Below are positions 58,127 through 64,000 of a DNA stretch of 64,000 bases, piece by piece. The position numbers were made by a program, and so were the translations under genes. The DNA comes from Streptomyces aquilus (lineage in GTDB: Bacteria > Actinomycetota > Actinomycetes > Streptomycetales > Streptomycetaceae). Under the pieces are notes generated by a model. It was not told the DNA's origin and searched no databases. It worked only from the letters and a program-made list of their open reading frames with translations. The DNA lies in NCBI RefSeq assembly GCF_003955715.1, contig NZ_CP034463.1:6014001-6078000 (forward strand), given 5' to 3'. Positions within the stretch are counted from its first letter, which is position 1. Each line of letters begins with the position of its first letter.

Positions 58127-59125
58127 TCAGGGGCCGCGCAGTGCCGTCGCCCCCTGCCGCCAGGCTCCCAGCAGCCTGGCGGCCAGGCGTTCCTCCAGGT
58201 ACGTCGTCGCGCGGACGCCGAACACCACGTCGGCCTCCAGCTCCGGCTCGCTCTCCAGGAGACCGGCGACGACGTCCCGTCGTACGACCTGCTCGTGCAC
58301 GGCGTCGGCCTCGACGTGCTCGGCGTAGAACCGTACGGCCGCCGGGCCCGCCCCCACCCGGCGCAGCGCCTCGGCGAGGCGGCGGGAGCCGGGGGACGAG
58401 GTCACCTCCACGGACGCGAAGTGGCCGACCAGCGCGCCGCGCAGCGCCCGGTGCAGGCCGAACAGGCTCATCAGGTTGACGGTGGCGAGCGCCTCGGCCG
58501 GGGCCGCGTCGAGGTAGTGGCCGTACGCCGTCTCCAGCTTCAGGTCCGTCATCAGGTCGGCGAACAGCTCCGCGTGGATCTCGTCCGGGCGGCCCGCGCC
58601 GAACTCGTCGAACTCCACCGCGACCATCCCCGCCTTGGCCCGCCCGTGCAGCCGGGGGATGACCCAGGCGTGCGGGTCGGCCTCCTTGAGGTGGTAGAGC
58701 GAGCGCAGGGCCGCGTACTCGCGCAGCTGGTCGAAGGTGCCCTCGTCGCGCAGGAAGAACGACACGCTCGTGCCGTCGGGGTCGGCGGTCGGTTCGACCT
58801 GGAGCTCGTCGAGGGCGGCGCCGGCGGTCGTGCCGGTGGTCGGCACGTCCTCGCGCAGGGCCGTCAGGAAGCGGTCTTCGAGGGTGGCGCGGCAGGCGAG
58901 CAGGGCGCTGTCCCACTCCAGGGTGTCGGGGACGTCGCGGAAGCCGCGGTAGTGCAGTTCGTAGAGGGTGTAGAGGGCGAGCTGGAGGTCGTCGCCGTAG
59001 GCGGGGGAGTCCTCCGGGACGTTCCGCGGGGCGGGCGCGCCCAGGAGGGCGGCGCGTACCGCGGCGGAGAGCGGGCCGCGGGGCGTGGGGAGCGGTGCGG
59101 GCCGGTGCCGGGAGGCGCTGGTCAT
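58127..59125 (-). CDS. Iron-containing redox enzyme, heme-oxygenase-like diiron family
   Basis: The 332-residue protein resembles heme-oxygenase-like diiron oxidases/oxygenases (HDO). Candidate iron ligands are in LYTLYELHYRGFRD, VAVEFDEFGAGRPDEIHAELFADL and YAEHVEADAVHEQVVRRDV, which give several Glu and His in helical spacing. Known HDO enzymes make unusual amino acids or break C-C bonds. It overlaps the CDGSH gene by ATGA and lies in a run with a methyltransferase, so it may act with them. No heme is implied. Confidence 0.85.
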   Translation of the reverse strand: MTSASRHRPAPLPTPRGPLSAAVRAALLGAPAPRNVPEDSPAYGDDLQLALYTLYELHYRGFRDVPDTLEWDSALLACRATLEDRFLTALREDVPTTGTTAGAALDELQVEPTADPDGTSVSFFLRDEGTFDQLREYAALRSLYHLKEADPHAWVIPRLHGRAKAGMVAVEFDEFGAGRPDEIHAELFADLMTDLKLETAYGHYLDAAPAEALATVNLMSLFGLHRALRGALVGHFASVEVTSSPGSRRLAEALRRVGAGPAAVRFYAEHVEADAVHEQVVRRDVVAGLLESEPELEADVVFGVRATTYLEERLAARLLGAWRQGATALRGP

Positions 59126-59355
59126 GTGCGGTGGCCTTCGTCGGCCGCCGTGCCGGTGGGGCGCTCGCGGCGGCGGTGGCTGGTGTCGCACCACGGGTAC
59201 AGGCGGCTGCGGCGGCAGGTGCAGACCGCGACCTCGAAACGGTCGGAGACCGTCACCTCGCCGTGTTCGTCGACCACTTCGACCGGTCCCTCGATCAGCA
59301 GGGGCCCGTCGCGCTGGACGCGGACGCGGCGCGGGCGGTCAGCGGGGGCGGCCAC
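59122..59355 (-). CDS. CDGSH iron-sulfur domain protein
   Basis: The 77-residue protein carries a [2Fe-2S] CDGSH motif: CTCRRSRLYPWCDTSH, with three Cys and one His ligands. The Gly of CDGS is Thr here (CDTSH). Such proteins accept or transfer electrons or clusters. The GTG start lies 17 nt inside the methyltransferase end, and its stop overlaps the diiron gene, so all three genes are coupled. It could supply electrons to the diiron enzyme. Confidence 0.93.
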   Translation of the reverse strand: MAAPADRPRRVRVQRDGPLLIEGPVEVVDEHGEVTVSDRFEVAVCTCRRSRLYPWCDTSHRRRERPTGTAADEGHRT

Positions 59356-60025
59356 GGATCACCACCAGTTCCTCCGTCGTGTCGCCGTTCGCCAGGCCCC
59401 GGTCGCGCAGCCAGTCGAGCCGGGAGCGCAGCACCGGGCCGAACGGCAGCCGGGTGCGGTCGACGACCTCCGCGCGCAGACCGGCCTCGGTGAGGCGGGC
59501 CAGGGTGGCGTCGACGCCGCAGAGATGGGAGTGGACGAGGAGCAGGGCGCCGGTGGGGTGCAGAACCTCCGGTGCGGAGTCGCAGACCCTGTCGATCAGC
59601 AGGCGGCCGTCCGGGCCGGCGTCCCAGGCGCGGGCGGGGCCGCGGGGCGGGGCCGCGCCGGGGGCGGGGACATAGGGCGGGTTGGCGAGCACCAGGTCGA
59701 AGCGGCGGCCGGGGACCGCGGAGGCGAGGTCGCCGTGGCGGACGCGCAGACTCTGGCCGTTCAGCAGGGCGTTGAGCCACGTGGTCGCGACCGCCCGCCA
59801 GGAGATGTCGACCGCGGTGACCCGGCCGCCGAGCCGGGCCGCCTCGACCGCGAGCGCCCCGCTGCCGGTGCCGAGGTCCAGCACGTGCGTCCGGTCCGTG
59901 ATCGGTTCCCGGTGCAGGGCCCGCCCCAGGAGCCGGGTGTCGGCCTGCGGCGCGTACACGCCCGGGGGGACCCAGCAGCGGCGCGGGTCGGCGGGGGTGG
60001 GGCAGCCGACGGTGGTGAGGGGCAT
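59339..60025 (-). CDS. HemK2/MTQ2-like methyltransferase
   Basis: The 228-residue protein has a SAM-dependent methyltransferase fold: HVLDLGTGSGALAVEAARLG as SAM loop, VTAVDISWRAV, and the NPPY motif LVLANPPYVPAPG typical of amino-methylating HemK/PrmC enzymes. It resembles MTQ2/HemK2, which methylate Gln of release factors. Its association with CDGSH and diiron proteins suggests a specialised substrate. Early residues VPPGVYAPQADTRLLGRAL fit this family. ATG at 60025. Confidence 0.9.
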   Translation of the reverse strand: MPLTTVGCPTPADPRRCWVPPGVYAPQADTRLLGRALHREPITDRTHVLDLGTGSGALAVEAARLGGRVTAVDISWRAVATTWLNALLNGQSLRVRHGDLASAVPGRRFDLVLANPPYVPAPGAAPPRGPARAWDAGPDGRLLIDRVCDSAPEVLHPTGALLLVHSHLCGVDATLARLTEAGLRAEVVDRTRLPFGPVLRSRLDWLRDRGLANGDTTEELVVIRGRPR

Positions 60026-60096
60026 GAGGGTCCTGGTGGGGGGTGAGATGCGGCTGATGGGGGGGTGTGGGGTCGGAGGCCTCGGTCGGTCTCCGG

Positions 60097-60282
60097 TCAG
60101 TCGTCGCCGCGGACGATGTTGTCCTCGCCGCCGGTGCCCGTGGCGGACGGAGGGGTGCCGTCGTCGACGGGGGAGAGGCAGGTGCGTACGCCCTTGTCGC
60201 GTACGGTGCGAGCCTTTCGCCAGCCCGTCCTCGCCACACGGAGGACGGTGGTCGGGTCGTTCTGGACGGTGGGCGTGGTCAC
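60097..60282 (-). CDS. Small hypothetical protein, 61 residues
   Basis: A GTG-started frame encodes a polar protein (TTPTVQNDPTTVLRVARTGW; KARTVRDKGVRTCLSPVDDG; PPSATGTGGEDNIV). There is no membrane segment or motif I recognise. A 'gagagaag' Shine-Dalgarno lies 8 nt upstream, and it sits between the Rieske oxidoreductase and the methyltransferase on the same strand. It may be real but the evidence is modest. Confidence 0.5.
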   Translation of the reverse strand: MTTPTVQNDPTTVLRVARTGWRKARTVRDKGVRTCLSPVDDGTPPSATGTGGEDNIVRGDD

Positions 60283-60370
60283 GGCGGTTCAACTTCTCTC
60301 TGCGTCTCGATGAGCAGTCGGCCGAGTTCCCTGTCGGGCCGTGGGGAAACGGTTGTCCTCAGAGCCGTCC

Positions 60371-61903
60371 TCAGAGGTCGCGCCGCTCCAGCGGGCGTAC
60401 CGCGGGCCCCTGGAGGATGCTGCCGTCGGGGGCGAACCGGGAGCCGTGGCACGGGCATTCCCAGGCCTGCTCGGCGCGGTTGAAGGCCACGACGCAGCCG
60501 AGGTGGGTGCAGTTCGCCGAGACCGCCTGGAGCCGTCCGCTCTCGTCGCGGTGCACGGCACACCGGTGGCCGCCCACCCGCATCACCGCGCCGTCGCCCG
60601 GCGCGAGGTCCTCCGGCGCCGGGCCCGACAGGGGCGGCAGCCGGTCGCCGACGAAGTGCCGGGCGACCTGCGTCTGGTGCTTGAGGAAGGACACCCCCTC
60701 GCGGACGACGGAGCCGAGGCGGCGCGGGTCGTACAGGCCGGCCCACGCGACCTCGCGGCCGGCCATCAGGTCGGTGATCAGGCGGCCCGCCATGATGCCG
60801 CCGCTCAGTCCCCAGCCGCCGAAGCCGGTGGCCACATAGGTGTGCCCGCTGCCGGGGTGGAGCGGCCCGACGAGGGGCACGGAGTCGGTGGAGTCGTTGT
60901 CCTGGGTCGCCCAGCGGTGGGTGAGGGTCAGCCCGCGGAAGCGGTCGCCGGCCCACTCCGCGAGCCGCGCGAAGCGCTTGTCGACGTCCGCGGTGCCGGG
61001 GGTGAAGTGCTCGCCGGTGACGATCAGCAGCCGTACGCCGTCGTCGTCGCCGTAGGGCGCGCTGCGCACCGAGCGGGTGTTCCGCTCCGGCGTGATGTAC
61101 ATGTCGCGCGGGGCGCGGCTCGCGTCGACGGTCCCGGCCACGACCAGCTCACGGCGGGGGGAGAGCCGGGTGAAGAGCAGGGCCCGGTCGAAGACGGGGT
61201 AGTGGGTGGCGACGACCACGTCGTTGGCCCGCACCTTCACCCCGGCGTCGGTCGTCAGGACGCACGGCTCGCCCTCGGTCAGGGCGACGACCCGTGTGTC
61301 CTCGTACACCGTGCCGCCGCGCCTGCGCAGGTCGTCGGCGAGCGCCAGCAGGTACTTGCGGGGGTGGAACTGGGCCTGCCGTACCACCTTGACCGCGCCC
61401 GCCACCGGGAACGGCAGCTCGGTGTCGGTGACGAAGGAGGCCGCCAGGCCCGCCTCGCGCGCCGCTTCCGCCTCGGCCCGCAGTTCCGCGACGCCGTCCG
61501 CGTCCTCGGCGTACGTGAACGCGGCCGCCTCCTCCCAGTCGCAGTCGACGCCCAGCTCCGCCACGATCTCCGCGGCGTGCCGGATCGCCTCCGTCTGCGA
61601 ACGGGCGTACAGCCGCGCCCCCTCCGCTCCGCGCGTGCGGCGCAGCCGGTCGTAGACGAGGGTGTGCAGGGCGCTCAGCTTGGCCGTGGTGCGGCCGGTC
61701 ACCCCGGCGGCGAGCCGGCCGGCCTCCAGCACGGCCACCTCGCGGCCCTCCCGGACCAGCTCCCAGGCCGTGCTCAGCCCGGCCATGCCACCGCCGATCA
61801 CGGCGACGTCGACGGTGATGTCGCCGGTGGGCGGGGGCGCGGGGGTGCCGGGCGGGGCGGTCTCGAGCCAGTACGACCCCCGGAGTCCTGCGTCGGCGTT
61901 CAT
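60371..61903 (-). CDS. FAD-dependent oxidoreductase with C-terminal Rieske domain
   Basis: The 510-residue protein has a DAO/GlpD-type FAD fold: DVAVIGGGMAGLSTAWELVREGREVAVLEAG, VATGFGGWGLSGGIMAGRLI near residue 370. The C-terminus carries a Rieske [2Fe-2S] domain: NCTHLGC and CPCHGSRF. Such fusions oxidise amines or sugars and pass electrons internally. It lies upstream of the small hypothetical and methyltransferase genes on the same strand and may belong to the redox cluster. Confidence 0.93.
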   Translation of the reverse strand: MNADAGLRGSYWLETAPPGTPAPPPTGDITVDVAVIGGGMAGLSTAWELVREGREVAVLEAGRLAAGVTGRTTAKLSALHTLVYDRLRRTRGAEGARLYARSQTEAIRHAAEIVAELGVDCDWEEAAAFTYAEDADGVAELRAEAEAAREAGLAASFVTDTELPFPVAGAVKVVRQAQFHPRKYLLALADDLRRRGGTVYEDTRVVALTEGEPCVLTTDAGVKVRANDVVVATHYPVFDRALLFTRLSPRRELVVAGTVDASRAPRDMYITPERNTRSVRSAPYGDDDGVRLLIVTGEHFTPGTADVDKRFARLAEWAGDRFRGLTLTHRWATQDNDSTDSVPLVGPLHPGSGHTYVATGFGGWGLSGGIMAGRLITDLMAGREVAWAGLYDPRRLGSVVREGVSFLKHQTQVARHFVGDRLPPLSGPAPEDLAPGDGAVMRVGGHRCAVHRDESGRLQAVSANCTHLGCVVAFNRAEQAWECPCHGSRFAPDGSILQGPAVRPLERRDL

Positions 61904-62030
61904 GGCCGCCTCCTGTCTCGTGGTTGTCGCTGATCGCGGTGCCGCGGCAGCCGGAGATGCCGGGGCCGTGGAACGTCGCCGGTGCGCGGTCGTGCCGTAC
62001 GCCGCGAACCGCCCGGTCCTGACGCCGAGT

Positions 62031-62384
62031 TCACCGCCACGGTGTGCCGCGCTCCGCTCGGCGGGGCCCTTCCCCGCCGGCGCGGCACAGCAGCCGGAAT
62101 CCCTGGAGCAGGGTGAGGGGCCACAGCACGGTGAAGCACCACAGGACGGCGGGGTCCGAGGTGCGGACGCCCATGACGACGAGGAACACCGAGGCGCTGA
62201 ACAGTGCGGCCGTCGACAGCGGCAGCCAGCGGCGGGAGACGGGGCGGCGCAGCCGGCGGTTCATGTGGTGACGCATACGGCGGGTGAGGCGTCGGTCGGC
62301 GCTCAGTTCCGCCTCCATGCGGCGCAGGGCGAGGCGTTCGTGCGGGGAGAGCACGATGTCGTCGGGGTCACTGCGGTCGTTCAC
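62031..62384 (-). CDS. DUF3040-domain membrane protein
   Basis: The 117-residue protein shows the DUF3040 pattern: LSPHERLALRRMEAELSADRRLTRRMRHH, then two membrane helices (LSTAALFSASVFLVVMG; AVLWCFTVLWPLTLLQGFRLL). Members are small actinobacterial membrane proteins of unknown function. GAGGTG precedes the GTG at 62384. Divergent from the SRPBCC gene. Confidence 0.88.
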   Translation of the reverse strand: MNDRSDPDDIVLSPHERLALRRMEAELSADRRLTRRMRHHMNRRLRRPVSRRWLPLSTAALFSASVFLVVMGVRTSDPAVLWCFTVLWPLTLLQGFRLLCRAGGEGPRRAERGTPWR

Positions 62385-62492
62385 GATCGGCACCTCTTTC
62401 GTCGTCGGCCGGGTTCCCCTTCGGGGTGAGGCGACGCCTCCCGGGTACTCGACGCCGTGCACGTACGGAACCCGAGGAACAGGGAGGAACTC

Positions 62493-62969
62493 ATGAGCAC
62501 GGTCAAGAAGGCGGTCGAGGTGGAGGTGCCGCTGCACCGGGCGTACAACCAGTGGACCCAGTTCGAGGAGTTCCCGAAGTTCATGGAGGGCGTCGACGAG
62601 GTCACTCAGCTCGACGACCGGCACAACCACTGGACCACCAGCATCGGCGGCGTCCGGCGCGAGTTCGACACGGAGATCGTCGACCAGCTGCCCGACGACC
62701 GGATCACCTGGCGCACCGTCGGCGGCGACACCTCGCAGCGCGGCTCGGTCCGCTTCGAGCGGGTGGACGACATGCACACCAAGGTGGAGCTGACCATGGA
62801 CGTCGAGCCCACCGGCATGGCCGAACGGGGCGCGGACGCGCTCGGCCTGATCGACCGCCGGGTCTCCGGAGACCTGCGCCGCTTCAAGGACTACGTCGAG
62901 AGCGGCGCCGAGAGCGGCGGCTGGCGCGGCCGGATCCGCCCCGAGGACCCGGGCATGTCGCCGCTGTGA
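62493..62969 (+). CDS. SRPBCC-family protein (polyketide cyclase/START-like)
   Basis: The 158-residue protein has the START-like helix-grip fold: KAVEVEVPLHRAYNQWTQFEEFPKFMEGVDEVTQLD, HWTTSIGGVRREFDTEIVDQLPDDRITWRT, QRGSVRFERVDDMHTKVELTMD. These proteins bind hydrophobic ligands; related Streptomyces proteins appear under stress or in sporulation. GGGAGGAAC precedes the ATG. A terminator follows. Confidence 0.9.
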   Translation: MSTVKKAVEVEVPLHRAYNQWTQFEEFPKFMEGVDEVTQLDDRHNHWTTSIGGVRREFDTEIVDQLPDDRITWRTVGGDTSQRGSVRFERVDDMHTKVELTMDVEPTGMAERGADALGLIDRRVSGDLRRFKDYVESGAESGGWRGRIRPEDPGMSPL

Positions 62970-63042
62970 TCAGGCGCTGAATCGACCCGCACGCAGCGGC
63001 GGTGATCGCAGTACTGCCGCCGTTCAGATGTGTGCCGGTGAG

Positions 63043-63069
63043 GGGGCGGCCCGGAGTCAGGGCCGCCCC
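63043..63069. terminator. Bidirectional terminator
   Basis: GGGGCGGCCC and GGGCCGCCCC form a 10-bp perfect stem with a 7-nt loop. It lies between the SRPBCC gene end (plus strand) and the reductase relic end (minus strand). Confidence 0.8.
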
Positions 63070-63072
63070 TCG

Positions 63073-63213
63073 TCATGCGCCGGCGCCGCCGTCGACGGGG
63101 ACGATCGCGCACTCGTCGATCATGTCGGTGGCGGTGCCGCCGGGGGTGACGCCGTGGCGGAAGCCGGGGAAGTCCTCCACCTCGGTCGTCGTGCCGGCTG
63201 CACTCGCGCTCAT
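63073..63213 (-). pseudogene. Thioredoxin-reductase relic behind arsC
   Basis: A 46-codon open frame starts by ATGA overlap with the arsC stop. Its product contains TTTEVEDFPGFRHGV, which closely matches the TTTEVENFPGF block of TrxB-like reductases, and then MIDECAIVP before an early stop. The FAD loop before and the CxxC and NADPH domains after are absent. In known ars operons an arsT/trxB gene follows arsC, so I read this as a deletion remnant. It could still be translated as a short peptide. Confidence 0.6.
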
Positions 63214-63623
63214 GCCCGGGGCTCCGGCGCGATCTCCTTGATCAGACCCTCGACGAGCACCTTGATCTCGTCCCGGATCGGGCGGACGGCCTCGACGCCC
63301 TGCCCCGCCGGGTCCGCCAGCTGCCAGTCCAGGTACCGCTTGCCGGGGAAGACGGGGCAGGTGTCGCCGCAGCCCATGGTGATGCAGACGTCGGACTCCT
63401 TGACCGCGTCGACGGTCAGCATCTTCGGGACCTCGGCGGAGATGTCGATGCCGACCTCGGCCATCGCCTCGACGGCGGCCGGGTTGACGCCTGTGCCCGG
63501 GGCGGAGCCGGCGGAGCGGACCTTGACGCGGTCCCCGGCCAGGTGGGTCAGCCACGCGGCGGCCATCTGGGAACGGCCGGCGTTGTGGACACAGACGAAG
63601 AGCACGGAGGGCTTGTCGGACAT
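63210..63623 (-). CDS. arsC: Arsenate reductase ArsC (thioredoxin-coupled, LMW phosphatase type)
   Basis: The 137-residue enzyme reduces arsenate to arsenite. The catalytic P-loop is FVCVHNAGRSQMAAAWL (C of CVHNAGRS). Further cysteines lie in ITMGCGDTCPVFPG, the redox pair that hands electrons to thioredoxin. The RSAGSAPGTGVNPAAVEAM block is standard. It is divergent from arsR with an operator between. ATG 63623 is chosen; ATG 63644 has a similar context. Confidence 0.95.
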   Translation of the reverse strand: MSDKPSVLFVCVHNAGRSQMAAAWLTHLAGDRVKVRSAGSAPGTGVNPAAVEAMAEVGIDISAEVPKMLTVDAVKESDVCITMGCGDTCPVFPGKRYLDWQLADPAGQGVEAVRPIRDEIKVLVEGLIKEIAPEPRA

Positions 63624-63664
63624 CAGAGGTCTCTCTTGTCTCATGACGACATCAGGCGCGCATG

Positions 63665-63700
63665 ACATCAGCACCCGGTGGTGTCAGTCACCACTGATGT
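63665..63700. promoter_or_regulatory. ars operator candidate
   Basis: ACATCAG (63665-63671) and CTGATGT (63694-63700) form an inverted repeat in the arsC/arsR divergent region. Further TGTCAG and TATCAG half-sites lie between and just after. ArsR repressors bind such dyads and release on arsenite. Confidence 0.55.
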
Positions 63701-63714
63701 GACAGTATCAGCGC

Positions 63715-64000
63715 ATGCTGACGTCAGTCGACACTGATCTGATCCGGGTCCTGGCCGACCCGCTGAGGCTCCGGATCGTGACCCTCCTCGCCAAGGAGAC
63801 GCTGTGCACCACCCACCTCGTGGAGGAGACCGGTGCCAAGCAGACCAACCTCTCCAACCACCTGAGAGTGCTGCGCGAGGCCGGGGTCGTGGAGACGGAG
63901 CCGTGCGGCCGGTTCACCTACTACAAGCTGCGCGCGGACGTCGTCGCCTCCCTCGCGAGCCAGTTCGCCGACCTGGCGGAGTCCGCTCGTGGCGCCGCCG
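63715..64000 (+). CDS. arsR: ArsR-family repressor (partial, runs off the window)
   Basis: The frame starts at ATG 63715 and stays open to the end, so the 3' end is missing. The winged helix is clear: DTDLIRVLADPLRLRIVTLLAKETLCTTHLVEETGAKQTNLSNHLRVLREAGVVETE. A cysteine lies in ETLCTTHL, close to the metal-binding position of ArsR (ELCVCDL), but only one Cys is there; EPCGRF adds another. It likely represses itself and arsC. Confidence 0.93.
   Translation, partial: MLTSVDTDLIRVLADPLRLRIVTLLAKETLCTTHLVEETGAKQTNLSNHLRVLREAGVVETEPCGRFTYYKLRADVVASLASQFADLAESARGAA

Noticed and set aside
62440..62455. GGGTAC before the SRPBCC gene as a sigma-B -10 box.
   Set aside because: No GTTT-type -35 box lies at 14-16 bp spacing, so the match is not sufficient.
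1..64000. tRNA genes, transposases, integrases and phage genes.
   Set aside because: I looked for TpsiC-loop patterns and typical transposase motifs and found none convincing. A dedicated scan would be needed to be sure.

Overview
The window is a piece of a Streptomyces chromosome. The DNA is very GC-rich, and many start codons are GTG or are coupled to the previous stop by ATGA overlaps. It carries several loci typical of this genus: the sporulation sigma factor bldN with its anti-sigma gene rsbN, a BldC-like excisionase-type regulator, the rex-hemA-hemC-hemD redox/tetrapyrrole operon with a near-perfect Rex operator, hemB, and a whiJ-type regulator/DUF397/ATPase locus. No transposase, integrase, prophage gene, CRISPR array or tRNA was seen. 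Most of the window reads as core chromosome with small accessory patches.

Layout. 1-252: end of an rRNA operon (23S-5S spacer, 5S gene, terminator). 273-5870: HAD phosphatase, membrane protein, MFS exporter, AcuC deacetylase, an array of 64-bp tandem repeats, and a putative phosphatase. 6000-8847: BldC-like regulator, the 32-residue ribosomal protein bS22, an epimerase and a PlsC-like acyltransferase. 8917-12861: rsbN and bldN, a SerB-like HAD protein and a glutaredoxin-like protein. 13003-21929: Rex operator, rex, hemA, hemC, hemD, then a LuxR-type protein, a secreted C39-like peptidase coupled to a lipoprotein, and hemB. 21923-28552: DUF4232 lipoprotein, a membrane-spanning HTH protein, a small lipoprotein built on a hexanucleotide repeat, a PLP aminotransferase, the whiJ-type locus and a toxin-antitoxin pair. 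28644-38105: argS, a large secreted PA14-like/FN3 protein, a class I lysS, a DUF2637 protein and two DUF3558 lipoproteins. 38323-46954: rtcB, a tyrosine phosphatase-GNAT fusion, an SDR, SnoaL-like and YnfA proteins, MarR and HxlR regulators, a quinone-oxidoreductase-like enzyme and a DHA2 exporter. 47277-51700: a copper cassette (CopC-CopD fusion and two cupredoxins). 51780-58111: flavin monooxygenase/FMN reductase pair, an MprAB-like two-component system, MarR, an MBL-fold protein and SnoaL. 58127-61903: a redox cluster (heme-oxygenase-like diiron protein, CDGSH protein, MTQ2-like methyltransferase, Rieske FAD oxidoreductase). 62031-64000: DUF3040 and SRPBCC proteins, arsC with a thioredoxin-reductase relic behind it, and a truncated arsR.

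How the genes work together. Rex senses NADH/NAD+ and should control the whole hemACD transcription unit, whose stop and start codons all overlap. HemB, 2.6 kb downstream, completes the early porphyrin route. BldN and RsbN form a sigma/anti-sigma switch, and a CGTAAC-17-CGTTGT promoter in front of rsbN suggests negative feedback. The copper cassette probably moves copper across and outside the membrane.

The least explained items are the 64-bp array and its relative embedded in hemA, an 80-bp element placed just behind the stop codons of two minus-strand genes, the cupredoxin with a duplicated C-terminal module, the tightly coupled CDGSH/diiron/methyltransferase cluster, and the arsC-coupled reductase relic.
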